Shown here: positions 34,573 through 47,425 of the stretch, piece after piece
Numbering within the stretch: position 1 is the first letter of the stretch
Layout: each line of letters begins with the position of its first letter
Source of the DNA: Cryptomeria japonica
Taxonomy: Eukaryota; Streptophyta; Pinopsida; Cupressales; Cupressaceae
Direction: 5' to 3'
NCBI RefSeq assembly: GCF_030272615.1
Contig: NC_081410.1
Span: forward strand, 291,494,457 to 291,558,456
Length of the DNA: 64,000 nucleotides
Translations under genes and position numbers: made by a program
Notes under the pieces: model-generated
What the model was told of the DNA's origin: nothing
Database searches by the model: none
What the model saw: the letters and a program-made list of their open reading frames with translations, nothing else

Positions 34573-35219
34573 TTATATGTGCAAAGGTTGATTGTCTTCA
34601 AGCGGAGCATCATCAAGTTGATCTGCAATGACCTGTCCTTTGATAGCTCTATGTTCTATATATTCAATATCAAATTCTGTAAGAACCATGACCCATTTAG
34701 CCAATCTTCCTATAAGTGTTGCTTTACTGAGAAGGTATTTGAGCGGATAAATCTTAGCCACCAACTTGATAGAATGTGCTAGCATGTAGTGTCTAAATTT
34801 TTGTGTTGCAAAGACCAATGCCAAACAATATTTCTCTATGATAGTATAGTTCATCTTATAGGACACCAAGGTTCTGCTGATATAATATATAGCTCTTTAC
34901 TTTTTATTCTCATCCTGTTGTACCAATATTTCCCCCAGTGATGTATCAGTAGCTGATATGTGGAGAAGCAATGACTTTCCTTGAATTGGTTGCATCAATA
35001 TGGGTGGATTATAAAGCTATTCCTTGATTTTCTTTAGGTGTTGTTCATAATATTTATCCTAGTTGTATGTAACTCCTTTCCGTAATGCCTTTGTGAATGG
35101 TTGAGCCTTATCTGCTAGCTGAGAAATAAAGTGTCTTATTGATTGACACTCTTTGAAGGTGGCATTTCCATGATAACCTTAACATTTTCTGGATCCACTT
35201 CAATTCCTTTCACTGAAAC
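34573..35219 (-). pseudogene. Gypsy RT end and first RNase H
   Basis: From 35219: the end of RT (KGIEVDPENVKVIMEM), then a connection with a frameshift, then the gypsy RNase H: ATDTSLGEILVQQDENKK, NYTIIEKYCLALVFATQKFRHY and IEYIEHRAIKGQVIADQL. The frame 34869-34573 is clean. The D of the first box and the E of the YTIIEK box are kept, and the last box has ADQL. Stops and the frameshift show decay. Confidence 0.85.
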
Positions 35220-35224
35220 AATAT

Positions 35225-38200
35225 TGTAATGCCCACACCCTAGTCGGACTTTTAAAACCCGTTTAACTTTGATTGAATTCCTATGTGGCATTCTTGAATG
35301 GTAGATTAACTGATTTGCAATGTGTAGCTTAGATAATATAAATAAATTGTGCATACTTATTATTGTGCTTTTGCATCGATTCTCGTGTAAATGTAATTGT
35401 TTCCTAACCCTTGAGATAAATCTTGAGCTAACGCCTTCATTGAATATGTATATGTATATACATGCTTGTATGAATTCATGGGTGCAGGAGATTGTAGGTA
35501 CAACACTGCTTAGGGCAAGGTTTATCTCCTTTGGAATTTGCAAGGTTGAGTATGTTCCTTCATCTTTTGAATTCGGATTTAGTGGTCATATAACTCTCGT
35601 CTTGCCTTAGCCATGGTTAGGTGAGCATCGTGTGTGGATTCGTGGGGCTTGCCTTTCATTGGGATGCATGTCGAGAGATTTGGAGGACTTCCTCGATTTG
35701 CGTGCCTTGCGCGAGGTAAGCGAGGTTTGTTATCCTAAGTATTAAATTCAAAATTTATGAGTAGACGAGCACATTAGAAATTTAGAAATTTAAATGGGTA
35801 GCTTCCTTTATATGATTAATCATTAATTTAAGAGATTTCTTTAAATTATTATTGTAGCAAGCTTAAGGTAATTAATTGGGGATTAGCGTGCTCATTTACA
35901 CAGTTGAAACATTTACGCATATGTAGTTGGGAAATTAGAGTAAATAAGACTCTTGCATTAGATCAGTCATTTATTTTAAAATGTCGCTTTATTTTGTTGT
36001 AGCGAGTTAATTTAATAGTTAATTTTAATAACGACGATTTTAATAAATTATGCGTTTTGGAAAGGAAAAATTTAAAAGTCGATTGAGAAAAAGAAATAAA
36101 TTAATCATGTTCGCATGTTGGGGAAAAAAAAAAAAAGGGTAAAATTTATTATTTAAAAGAAATTAGTTCCATTTTACTTGTAAAGTCGATATAGTATAAA
36201 AGTTTGACTTTTAGGAAATTAAAATTTAATCAAAACGCCCTACCCGGTAAATAGTTCCAAAGTGTAAATGTAGGCCCAAATCGATATTGAGAAATTAAAA
36301 TTTAGAACTCAATAAGAAAAAAAAGAAGCTTTTTAATTTTAATAAGGGAAGACAAATAAGATTAATAAATAATGGAAAGAAATGACTTCCATTTGGGATT
36401 TTCATTCATTTTATTTTAAAAATAAGTGCCTAATTTCAAAATTGAAAATTAGGGCAAAATTAGGGTTTTTCTTTTTAACTTAGTTTTGCAAGCATTTTGG
36501 GGGTTCTTGGCTTTTTGGTCATTTTTTTTGGGGGAAAAACATGGTTTTTTTTGGGAAGAAAAGAATGGAGTTTTTCTTTCTTGCTTGGAGTTGCTGGAGC
36601 TCTTCTTCAAATTCATACGAGGAATGCAAATGGAGGTAGGTCTCTTGTTATCTTTCATTCCATCTGAAAACAAAAGAAGTATGTTAGATTCTCCCTAAAG
36701 AAATCTCAGTTCTTGTTTGAAATTATGGTGATCATTGAATCATGATTTTTGTCACTGTCTTATGAGTTAGAAATCTTACCTACTTAAGAGTTTTCTTTTG
36801 ACTTTTTTTGTTGTGTTTGGGGGAAAATCTTGAACTGATATTTGGAAATCCCTCCCCATTCTGTTACTGTGATCATGCTGGAAAGGAAAATGGAACACAA
36901 AAAAAAAATAAAGGAATGGCTACGTCTGTGCAAGATTTTCCTTTCAATGTTCTTATTCAAAAAAAAAAAACGATTTGATTCAAACTGAGAAAGTTGCAAA
37001 GAAACAAAAATAAAATAAAATAAAATTTAAACGAAAAACACAAAAAAAGAGATTTTCTTTTTAGGGTTTTCGGGGGGGGGAGCCGGAGCTCAACCCGACC
37101 CCATCCCCACGGCGCCGCAGTAGCCCACAGGGAGTCCCTGCGAAAACCACAGTGTGGCCACAGGGAAACCCTGCGAGACCACAGTGTGGCCGCAGGGACC
37201 TGCGTCCCACTGTGGGTTTCGCAGGGCCCTAGGGTTTGGTGATTAATAAAAAAAATGTTTTTTTTATTTGACACGATGCTTTGTAGTTTTTTAAAATCAT
37301 TTTTTTTTTATGTATTTTTTTGTTTGTATTAAAAAAAAAGGGAAGCATATAATATTTAACATTATATTTAATGTAAGTTATTTTTAATGTTTAGCAATAT
37401 GGTATTTTAAAAAAAAGAGTTGAGATTTTGATTTTAGTGAATAATGTATTTTTTTTAAATAGAAAAAAAAAGAAGATAAATGTGTATATTAAAATGTAGG
37501 CTAATATAGACATCCTCTATTTAACGTATATTGTTAATTACACATATAGATTTTGGGCTTTAGTATAGCCATGACTTTCATTGTAGTTTGTTTGTTTTTT
37601 TTTTAAAAGAAAGTCAAATGATAGTTGATTATAAGATAGTGAGTATATTTCATGAGGGTAATGGACTTTAATTTCTTTGTGGTTATGTATGCAGTAGAGG
37701 CTTAGTTTATCTTGGAGATGATTTGTCCATTCCTCCATTTACTCTTATTATATTTTGCTCTTGTAGAAGAGGGTTGTTTGTTTTGTATCATTAAAGCAGG
37801 GGTTAGATTATTGTTGTATTACTAGCATGTCATTAGCGTTTATCTAAGATATAACTTGACTGTCTAGATGCTTAAGACAACTTGGAAGATGTTGTAATTA
37901 CTTGTTAACGCTAGAGGTTGACCCTTTATTATTTTAGTAGTCAATGCGTCTGTTATAGTAGCACGTCTGGCTAGGTTTGTTTTGGACCTGGTCGTTGGGT
38001 TATTTGGGTTGGTCATAACCGATTTCACCCCTAGTCAAGTAGCGTCAGTCATTAGAACCTGTACTTGCTTTGAATTGTCAGTTGGTTCCATTTTAGAAGG
38101 GACCAATTATGTATTTCCCGATCGAAGTGTCTGTTGTATATTGATTGTATTCACCTAAGTGGCAAGATGTAAAGGACTTATATATATATATCATGTATTC

Positions 38201-40063
38201 CTAACGATATAATACCAAAGGGGTCTTGCAGTTGAGCAGACCCGGAGATGTAGCCCATCCGGGGTGAACTCCGAGATCATTCCTGTGTTATGCGACGTTT
38301 TTAGCGTACTTTGTTTTATGTTTTAAAATTATCATGGATAGTTGTATTCTTGCATAAGTGTATGGTGAAAATTTAATGAACTCAAATTTAAGTGCATAAC
38401 ATTATTCATATGGATAAATGTAGTTGTTTAAGTTCATAAAACGTTGTAAATTATGAATATGGCAAAGTATTTAAATATTGAAATTAAAGTTGTGAAAAAA
38501 AAATAATTTGATAATGTTAAATTAAACTGTAATAGTGGAAGAAATCTAGTTAGAATTACTTCATTGGATTAATTTGTTAATAAGTATGTTAATGGATTGA
38601 ACGTAAAAGGGAAAACAAAGTTAAAACTTATGTCACAATTCCCAGATTGAGATTAAAAGGTAGGACATCATATAAACATCTATCCTTCTACCTTAGTGAA
38701 TGAATTCACGCCATGATAATTATGCTTCATTGCATTGGATGATTTGTTAAGTTATTTCATGCTCTAACCTTAACTATAATCCTCATCAGAGTAATTTGAT
38801 AATCGTGTGGACTCAGTTGGGTAATTCATGTTGTATATTGGGTGAATATACTTAATAAATCATGTTGTAATTATAAACAATAATCCTCACCAGATTAACT
38901 TATAATTGGGTGAACTCAATTAGATATCCATATTTTTATCCTTATAAAAGGAATCCCTCATGATTGCTAAAATAAATCTAAAATGGGCAAGTAATTGATT
39001 TGTTGTTTATACATTAAATCTTAGTAAAAGTACCTCTCGCATATTACGTTCATTTATCAAAAAAAAGATATGCAATAAGTTAATTGTAATTTAATCCTAA
39101 TAGAGGAACGTCATTATGATCTTATTACTCAATTCTTGAACTGATGAATGTCATCTAGTTAACGATACTTTAATTTAAAGGAAGTTTCCGTATGTCCTAA
39201 TGCATATCCATCTTAATGAAATTAGTCCATTTATTTGCAATTATTAAAACCTCAAATGAATTTCATGGCTACTCACATTATACCTTTCATAAAAGAACTT
39301 CAACTCATCAATTGGCTATACATGAAATCAAAAGGAGGGACCTCCCTCTATTAATTGTAGTTGATCCTTAAGGAGCAAATTTTTCTTATTAACCATACCT
39401 TTTAATAATCAAGAAATATATATCAATTGTGGGTGAATATTTTAAAATCAATGACGGGATCCTCGTTTTACTAATCGTAGTTTCACCCTAAACGAATGAA
39501 TCTCGTTAAGCATATTTATAGCATTAAAGGATGATGTCAAGTGTGTATGGTTATCTTGAAACCCTAATGAATGAACCTTGTTATATTTAAAATGCTTGAA
39601 CCTATTGGTAGGCCTCCTAATAAAATTATGAGATCAAGTGCACTGGATAAATAACTCCTCGATGGCCTCCTAACCTCTAAAGTAAATGAACGCCTCCTAA
39701 AATTTTAAGATGACATATCCTTGAACACATATGTAATTAAGATCTATGCATTATCCCGTAATTAAGATATCCAGATTTATGGAACTGTTGACGCAAGTTG
39801 AGTTAGGTGTAAGGTTATGTAATCGCGTTAGGAAACCTCTTAGGATTGTTTGAGCCTTCCACTGTGATATCTAAGTTGACAGATAGTCTCCATTGTATTT
39901 TAATGTCGTGTCTAATAATGAATTGAGTTAGCTTCAACTATCTTAATGTTGTAACTTTGTATTAACGCTCTTAATAATTATTAAAAAATAAATAAAAAAA
40001 TTTTGCACCCTAATTGAGTGTTTTTATCTTAAACCCTTAGGGGTTTCCTGGCGAGGCATTACA
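35225..40063 (-). mobile_element. Giant solo LTR (4.84 kb), copy B
   Basis: Minus-strand start TGTAATGCCTCGCCAGG matches the start of copy A (TGTAATGCCCCGCCAGG). The other end reads TGTAATGCCCACACC on the plus strand. AATAT target duplications flank it (35220-35224, 40064-40068). No coding domains. It splits the RT of the gypsy element, and the RT frame runs on across it when one duplication is dropped. It is longer than copy A and carries a different GC-rich island. A DNA transposon with 9-base inverted ends is less likely, given the family match at one end and the 5-base duplication. Confidence 0.85.
37070..37232. repeat. GC-rich inverted-repeat island in solo LTR copy B
   Basis: After a nine-G run, words such as CCACAGTGTGGCC, CAGGGAAACCCTGCG and GCAGGGACC repeat and pair with each other. 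GC content is far above the AT-rich surroundings. It takes the place that the GGTAGC cluster has in copy A, but the words differ. Confidence 0.85.
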
Positions 40064-40068
40064 AATAT

Positions 40069-40888
40069 ATCCTAGGAGCTTAATAGATTTAACCCCAAAT
40101 GCACATTTCTTGGGATTTAATCTAAGTTTGAATTTTTCCATCCTATCTAATATTGGACCTATTTTTGATAGATGTGTTGATCTTTTCATAGATTTAACAA
40201 GAGTATCATCAACATAATCCTCCATGTTTTTATACATCATATCATGAAAAATTATTGTTATAGCTCTTTGATAAGTAGTGCTTGCATTCTTTAAACCGAA
40301 GGGAATTACATTCCAGCTGAAGGTTCCCCATGCATAAGTGAATGTTTTTTTCTCTTGATCCTTAGGTACAATTTTGATCTGATTGTATCCAGAAAAACCA
40401 TCCATTAAAGAGTACATTTCATAACCAGCAGTCATGTCCACAATCATGTCTATGTTGGGTAGTGGAAAATCATCTTTCAGACAGGCTTTGTTTAAATCTT
40501 TGAAATTAGTGCAAACACATATTGATTTGTCAGGTTTAGAAATAGGTACAATATTAGATATCCATTTGGCATAATCATTTGCTTTGATGAATCCAACTTT
40601 TAGTATTTTTTCTAGCTCAGCCTTAACAAGTAATACAGCATGAGGATGCATTTTTTGGAGTTTTTTCTTTATAGGTTTAACTCCACAAGTGATAGAAAGA
40701 TGATGCATTATGAGGTCAAGATCCAAACTCAGCATATCAGCATATGTCCATGCAAAATTGATCTTCTTTTCCATGAAGAAATCAACAAATTGTTTTAGTT
40801 CTTTGACTGACAAGGATTGAGCTATATGTATGATGTGTTGAGCTTCTTTTGTTCCAATGTTTACTAGCTGTGTAGGTTCAATTAGCAC
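40069..40888 (-). pseudogene. Gypsy reverse transcriptase, N-terminal and palm part
   Basis: A clean 273-codon stretch: EKILKVGFIKANDYAKWISN, CTNFKDLNKACLKDDFPLP, YSLMDGFSGYNQIKI (first Asp), FTYAWGTFSWNVIPFGLKNA and the MEDYVDDTLVKS active site, then FKLRLNPKKCAFGVKS. The VPISKPDKSICVC box has Cys where Arg is usual. The frame is cut by the solo LTR. Confidence 0.93.
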
Positions 40889-40899
40889 TGATGATTGCT

Positions 40900-42230
40900 C
40901 TTAAAAGTGATTAGGCAAAATGTCAAGTATCTCACCTTTAGGTACGTCAGAGAGGTTTTCACCATTAGGTACGTCCTTTATTTTTACTATTTTTGATTCT
41001 AACACCGCCATAGTGTGGAATTCGCCATTAGAACTCTTATTTTTCTTTTTTATTTTATTTTTGCAACTAAGATACTTGACATTTGCTACTGTCATGTTCT
41101 CACTTTGTTCACTGGTGGAAGAGTCCATTGGTTCATCTACATTAAGATAATAGGCTAATGTATAGTCATTGGCAAAGGTAGGTATATTCAAAGGTTGATA
41201 TTGGAGAGTACAATCAATAAGTTCAGGATGTACCAGGGATAAAGTTTAACAGGTTCAAGGGAATTCACGGTATTATCATCACAACTTTGAACCGACAAGT
41301 CGAGTTCTAGAAGACTACCTTGTGTAAGCATCTAGAGACTAGGAAGAGTTAGAACATGATTATCAAATTTTATGTTAGTATGTAGGGGATCTAACTCAAC
41401 AGACCTACCACTAGCACCATCCTCTACTTAAAATTGGACTACATATCATGGTTTGACAATAACAGGTCCAGCAAAATGAGTTTTGACATTCATGATGAAG
41501 TAGTCATAGTTTGGTGTCCAATAGGTAATGTCATAAATAGATCTTATTTCAAAGTGATCAGAGTCATAAGATGAAGTCTCTAACTCTTCTTCAAGTGGCT
41601 TAGTGAAAGTATGTATAATATCAATATCTACATCTTTGATGTTGCAAGTTCCTTCATGATTTGGTTCATTAATCACTTGTATTTGACATACATGTTGACA
41701 TAACCTTGATGACTCTGTTAGTCTCTATCATCTTTTCCATTCATCTTCCTCTGGACTAATGGTTGGTCGTGCTTTTGTAGCCTCTAATTCTTCATTTGTA
41801 GTTCCATACTTGATTGTCTCTATCTCATTAGAGGGAGATATAGTAGGTAAAGAATTTTCTTGTGTTCTTTCTTCTTTCAGCTGTCGATAGTCTTCTTGTC
41901 TTTTTAGTCTGATTTCCTCTATTTCCTTTTGCAGCTTCAAGCATATTATCTCTTGTGCTTCATCTATGATATCACTAGGTCCTTCACTAGTTTCTTCATT
42001 AGATGTATCTGAGAGAGGATCTGGACCCCATTCATACTCATTCGAGTCAGTTTCTGAATTATCTATTTTCATTCTACCTATGTATGTGACCGAAATGTTT
42101 GGTGGTGAAAACAACTCTTTAATTCCTTTGATTTCTTCTCTCATATCTTCTGGGATTTCTACTCCTTGTAGTGTTATTTCTAATACAATTAGAACTTGAT
42201 TACTAGCTACTTCTTCTCTCTTGATTTCCA
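40900..42230 (-). pseudogene. Gypsy linker between protease and RT
   Basis: Two open minus-strand frames (42231-41728 and 41191-40901) and pieces between them: acidic and Ser/Thr-rich sequence such as EYEWGPDPLSDTSNEET and EEIRLKRQEDYRQLKEE, a helical charged part, then WTPNYDYFIMNVKTHFAG. Long, poorly conserved linkers are usual here in Tat-type elements. No enzyme domain is visible. Confidence 0.7.
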
Positions 42231-42312
42231 ATTCTTCTTGTTCATTTTCATACTCTTCTTGATTTTGTTGAGTATTTACTTCCTATGATGTTGAAGGTAG
42301 TATATTTTTCCT

Positions 42313-42531
42313 CTACTTAGATTGATGATGAGAAGTATGTTTTTGATTTGATGACTCCTCTAAATGGTATCCAAGTCTAGCTTTATCATTTCTAGACTTA
42401 GTTTGTAGCTGAATATATTCAACAATACCTTCTTGACGATTGCCTAGAGGACCGGTACCTGAATATCCCATATGTTGAATCATATTATAGCCTGGACCAT
42501 ATTGTTCAGGGGAAATCTCATTGTGTTGCAC
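42313..42531 (-). pseudogene. G-patch-like segment in gypsy pol
   Basis: A 72-codon frame contains GYNMIQHMGYSGTGPLG followed by NRQEGIVEYIQ. It matches the G-patch pattern (G-x-x-ML-x-x-MGW-x-x-G-x-GLG-x-x-x-x-G). The position between protease and RT recalls betaretroviral G-patches, which bind nucleic acid and support reverse transcription. That role is inferred here. Trp is replaced by Tyr, and Gly-Leu-Gly by Pro-Leu-Gly. Confidence 0.72.
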
Positions 42532-42779
42532 TTCTTTGTTCTCATTATCTTCTTTGAAAATCCATTTGAGAACATCCTCTTCTTTTGTTTCATCTACAAG
42601 GGAAGTAGAGGACTATACAAAAATATCATCATAAATGACATTTGGAGTTGAATTTTGTGGCTTCATAGCCTTTGATGGTTTTCCAAACTATCTTGGCAAT
42701 GGAGGAAGAGACATTAGTGAAAGTGCAGGTTCTATCTTGTATCCATCCATGCCAGTGCTTGTGATTTTCAATTTCTTTT

Positions 42780-43472
42780 CTAATCTTTCATCAAAGTTTC
42801 TGAACATCCAGCTGTAGAGGTTTCTCTATTATATGGAGCAAAGGTATCAGTACATTGTTTTAATGCACTACAGGTGTAACTTGTATCAATAGGAATATTG
42901 ACTTCAACTCCATTATAAGGAAATTTCAAGCACTGATGATAGGTAGATGGTACTGCTTGCATTTTGTGAATCCATGGCCTGCCCAACAAGATGTTGTATG
43001 AAACAAGAAGGTCAAGCACCTAGAAAATAACATCTCTCTCTACAAGTCCTACCCTAATCGGTAATAGTACCAAACCCTTAGAAGTTCTTTCTTCTTCATC
43101 ATAAACTTTGATTGTTATTTTCTTTGTTGGATCAATGATATGTTCATAAAATCCTAACTGTGTAAGTAAATTGTAGGTACAGATATTCAACCCAATGCCT
43201 CCATTTATCAAAACATATTTGACTCAATGTTTATGGATCATAGTTTTGATGTGTAATGGTTGGTTATGTGCGTGATTTAGTGAATTGTCATCTTCTTCAG
43301 AGAAGGTAAGGTAATGAGGTGAAGTTAGGTGGTCCACCATAGATTGAAACCAATCTACATCTAAATATTTAGGGACATTATTAGTGAGCAAAGCTTTGTC
43401 CAAAATCTCTCTATGAGCAAAAGAGATCTTAAGCAGTTCAAAAATGGAGATTTGAGCAGTAGTATGTTTCAA
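42780..43472 (-). pseudogene. Gypsy protease region, catalytic Asp lost
   Basis: After PKYLDVDWFQSMVDHL the frame gives YVLINGGIGLNICTYNLL, GFYEHIIDPTKKITIKVYD and [20 protein letters not shown]. Gypsy proteases have DGGA or DSGA at the INGGIG place; here Asp is Asn and Ala is Ile. The ILLGRPW box that closes the domain is intact. Several TAG and TGA stops. Confidence 0.85.
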
Positions 43473-43853
43473 TTATTCAACAATTCTATAACCAGGAGAG
43501 GGTGATGAAGCCAACTGCTTAGATTTATCCATGATCATATCTGGTTGTCGGTTTGAAGAAGTCGGTAGGTTTGATGTTGTTTGATCAAGAGTTGAGGAAC
43601 TAGTTCCTTTGAGAGTAACCTTCTTTTGAACGCAGGTTACAACATTTGCAGTTTGTGTTTTATTTTGTTTATCTTTGATTATGATCACGTTGCAATACTC
43701 AGATTGGGAAGATTCAATCATGTTGATGACATTGTCATTGTTAGTGTAGGTGTAATTGACTTTGGCACCTCCCTTGGATTGTGAGGAATCACCTTGTTCA
43801 TAAACAGGTAAGGGATCTTTAAAAGCTTTGTGATCAGCATTAGTTGTGTGATT

Positions 43854-45425
43854 TCAAAAAATAATTTTGCCAGCATTGATGAGGTCTTGAATCTCATGTT
43901 TGAGCTTCATGCAGTCATTTGTTATATGACCCTTGTTTCCATGATATTCACAGTACTCATTTTTCCTCCACCATTTGGGTTTAACTTCTGGATCATATGG
44001 TCTAGAGTTGTCTGGCAATATTATCATATTGTTTGCCAATAAAGTCTTAAGAGTTGATTCATACGATTCCTCCAAAGAAGTGAAATTGTGTTTAGGCTTT
44101 GAAAGCCAAGGTTTCTCTTTAAACCACTCTTTTGATTTCTTCAGAGGGTTTTCTGCTGCAGTTTGAACTACTTTGAGTGCTTGTGTGCCACTAGCCAGAT
44201 TAAATATTATGGGTTTTGATTTTGTTTTAAAATTGACCACCACTCCATTATTAACAACATTTCTATTGTTATCTTTGTCATATTTCCAGTATTTATTCTT
44301 CTCTATGGAACTAGAACCTTGTTGTGTCTCTTTCCAAAGTGATATATCTCCTTTCTTTATAAGCACATATTCCATACCGAGGTACTATCTACCATTTTGT
44401 TGAATGAAGGGTACACTTGCATTTGGATATTGTATTTCAATTTGGGGATCAGGTTATTGACAAAGATATCCATCTTCTCAGAATCTAGATAGGCTGTGAA
44501 TATCTAGAGAACATCTTTCTCCAACGTTGAAGAAAAGTGAGAAAAGGTTCTCTTATTTTCTATTTGGTATTGCAAAGCTCGATCATAGTGACTGGATGAT
44601 GAATGTTATAGGAGTATTGTTGGAGAAAAAATTCAATTAATTCCTCAAAAGTTTTAATGCCCATAGGTAGGCTTGAAAACCATTCCATAGCTTGTCCTCC
44701 TAAACTCCTTGGGAAAAGGTGCATGATATATGTTTATTTGTGCATGAACTCCATACATAAAGCACAAAATTCTCTAACATGGTCTTGAGGATCTACACTA
44801 CTGTTATATTTTTCAAACTTAGGAATCTCCACTCTTGAAGGAAATGGAGGCATGTAAAGGTTTTTGTCAAATGGGAACGAGCATATCGTGTCTAGAGAAT
44901 ATTGCTTTGATGATTTATCCTTTTTTTTTCATTTCTGTGATTTCAATCTATAATGCTTGCAATTGTTTGTTTACCAATGCAAAGTTTGTCTCTTCCTCTT
45001 TAGTGATAAGGGTTTCAATGTTATAATTAGTAGGAAGTTTAGTGCCTTGTTTTTCTATCTCTAGAAAATAATCTTCTTTTTCTCTAGCCATGATAATCTT
45101 CATCATTTTTCAGAAATCTTTATCCTTTTGACAGCTATTTATAACAACTTTTGCAGGTTTAGAAGCTTCAGACTCGCTAGATGAGGAATCACTATCATTA
45201 GGATGGGTGCCAATATTTTTTATAAGTGTCGTGTTTAGCAGCTTGTCTTTCTTGCCTTTCTCCAAACATAGTGGGAGATAAGGATTGATCAAAAATTGGT
45301 ATATTTGATGATTAAGATTTATTAGAGATGGGGTCCTCTACGAAGAATGGATTATCTTGTAATGAAAAGGATGATCCTTTACCTTTGGTATCTTCCTTAC
45401 AAGAACTTCTGATTTGAGAAGGCAT
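43854..45425 (-). pseudogene. gag: Gypsy gag
   Basis: Starts at an ATG at 45425 (MPSQIRSSCKEDTKGKG). After stops and frame changes it shows coiled-coil sequence, the Retrotrans_gag core (YLDSEKMDIFVNNLIPK and neighbouring pieces), and the clean 173-codon frame 44375-43854. That frame ends in YCEYHGNKGHITNDCMKLKHEIQDLI, the gag tail zinc-knuckle form common in plant gypsy elements. Several frames are needed to read it, so it is well decayed. Downstream to 43473 the frame is low complexity. Confidence 0.82.
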
Positions 45426-47425
45426 TTATGACTGATATGACCGATAGCTAGATGTGATGCAGAAGTCAAGATCAAATTGAAGCTAGTTGTTTGTTTAACG
45501 TAGTGATTTGAGAGAAGTGACTAAGACTCTGTTTGGTTTTAGGAACGGTCTATCCTATATAAGATGTGATCTAAGTAACTTAGTTTTATTTAGTTTGATA
45601 AGTAGTTGATTGAACTAGCTGAAAGATGATCGACAAAATCATGCAACACAATGGTAGGGGTACACTATCAAGATTGTTTATGCACAGAATTATGATGACC
45701 ATTTTTATGCTCCTTGTAGACTGATTAGGCAAGTATGACTATTTTGGAAAAGTGTATAGACAGACAAGTTTCTGGACTGACAAAATCAAGAGTTCATATG
45801 ACAAAGTTTTCAAAACTAGATGATAATTTATTAGTTCTCAGATGACACATACAGTTTCTTGTACGAGTTGTTGCCTAAATTCACACGACAGTTTAAAGAT
45901 CTCTAGACGACAATCTGATTAGTATGATGATTATTCATACAATAGTAGACTAAAGGCCAGACAAAATTTTTATAGTAATAGAATGACAATTCTATGTACC
46001 CGGATGACAATTATCACAGGGCCAGACAATAACTGATAGGACTAATTAAGACTTGTATGACAATAGGTATATAGCCAAATGATAATTCAATAGACTTGTA
46101 CAATAGTGGACTGGATAGAGATGAGATTGTGACACGCACAAAGTCTTGATGACTGATAGAGACCATATTTTGACTAGGATAGAGTTTTTGACATGGACAG
46201 AGCTTTGATCACTAAGTTGTTTATTGTTTTCTCCAGTTTCAGTTTCAGGGATGAAAACACAATAAAAATGCAAGATTTATAATGACTTCAAGCACAACAC
46301 GCTAACCCTATGAAAGTTGGCTTAGAGAAGAAAACCTTTTCTTGCAAACTCAGGTACACACCCAATAGCTAATCAAAACATGGTCGCTGAGGTCACACAA
46401 TGGATTCTCAATGTCGTATTAGCTGACTCCAAATACTAATGAGGGCATGAAATGGCAAGTATCTTGGGAGAGTTACTATCTCTCTTGCACAAAGACTATC
46501 CCCCTTTCAGAGGTGAATCAGGTAGCCTCTATCTTATAGTTCTTAATCAAGAATTTTGTTTGAAATTACCCCTTAAAGTCACACAAGCATGATTGAGGCC
46601 TACAACCCGACAAGGTACCAAAACAAGTTGTAGTCACGTAAACGTGATTGAGACCACAAGGCCCTACAAAATGTTTAATATGAGAGATACCAAAGAGAAA
46701 ACTCAAATAATCCCATCCTTAGAGACTTTAATCACTAGAGGCCTATTTATTATAGTGAGTTGGAATGCTCAGGTCCATCTATACTCACTTGGGTCATTCT
46801 CATAGGGTGATTAATTTTTCCCACTATGACAGACCTGCTAAAGGTACACAAATCTCAAACTTAGAAAAAGCTTTAAGGGTTTGGATTTCTGATTGTCTAT
46901 GCAGACGAGAGCATACTCTCCTATCTCTTAGATTTTTCTTAAAACACAAAAGATAGATTTGTTCATTAACCAGATAGAAATTTAAATGCCTAAAAATAAA
47001 TTTAAATAATACACGATGTTCACTTGAGTCTCCTTAGGCAACCTGCAAAAACAATGAATCAATGCTCATATTGTTTTTGTGCGATAGGCGTGTTCTTCGA
47101 AAAGCATTTTGCAAAACTTGATTAGGCTATCAAAATCTTTGAGACAAATAGAAAACAAGCTAGGGTTAGAATTAGTACCATCAAAATTCAATAAGAAAAA
47201 ACCCAAAATTGCAGTATGTTTTAATACAAAAAACCAGAATACTGTACAAGTATTCTCACCGAGCCGTATGATAATTTGTGACAGACCGTACGATACCTAT
47301 AGTTTGTTGTTCAGACCTCTATGAAAAATCATATGAGTTTTGTAGAAACTGTATGGAAAAAATCCAAAAAAAAAATGTGAAAAATAAAAGTAAGCTAATC
47401 TGTGAGGCCGAAAGATGTAGTCTTC
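45426..47425 (-). other. Gypsy 5' leader
   Basis: About 2 kb without recognisable coding between PBS and gag. Part of it (about 46480-46810) matches the leader of the related element at about 63480-63960, including TCACACAAGCATGATTGAG against TCACGCAAGCATGATTGAG and TTATAGTGAGTTGGAATGC. Long leaders usually hold dimerisation and packaging signals; that is inference. Confidence 0.7.

Noticed and set aside
36957-37274. 105-codon minus-strand frame over the GC-rich island
   Set aside because: Composition is driven by the hairpin island and T-runs; no recognised domain, and it is inside a noncoding solo LTR.
35225-40063. DNA transposon with 9-base inverted ends (TGTAATGCC)
   Set aside because: Copy A shares only one end closely, the ends are TG..CA and the duplication is 5 bases; a solo LTR explains all of this better.
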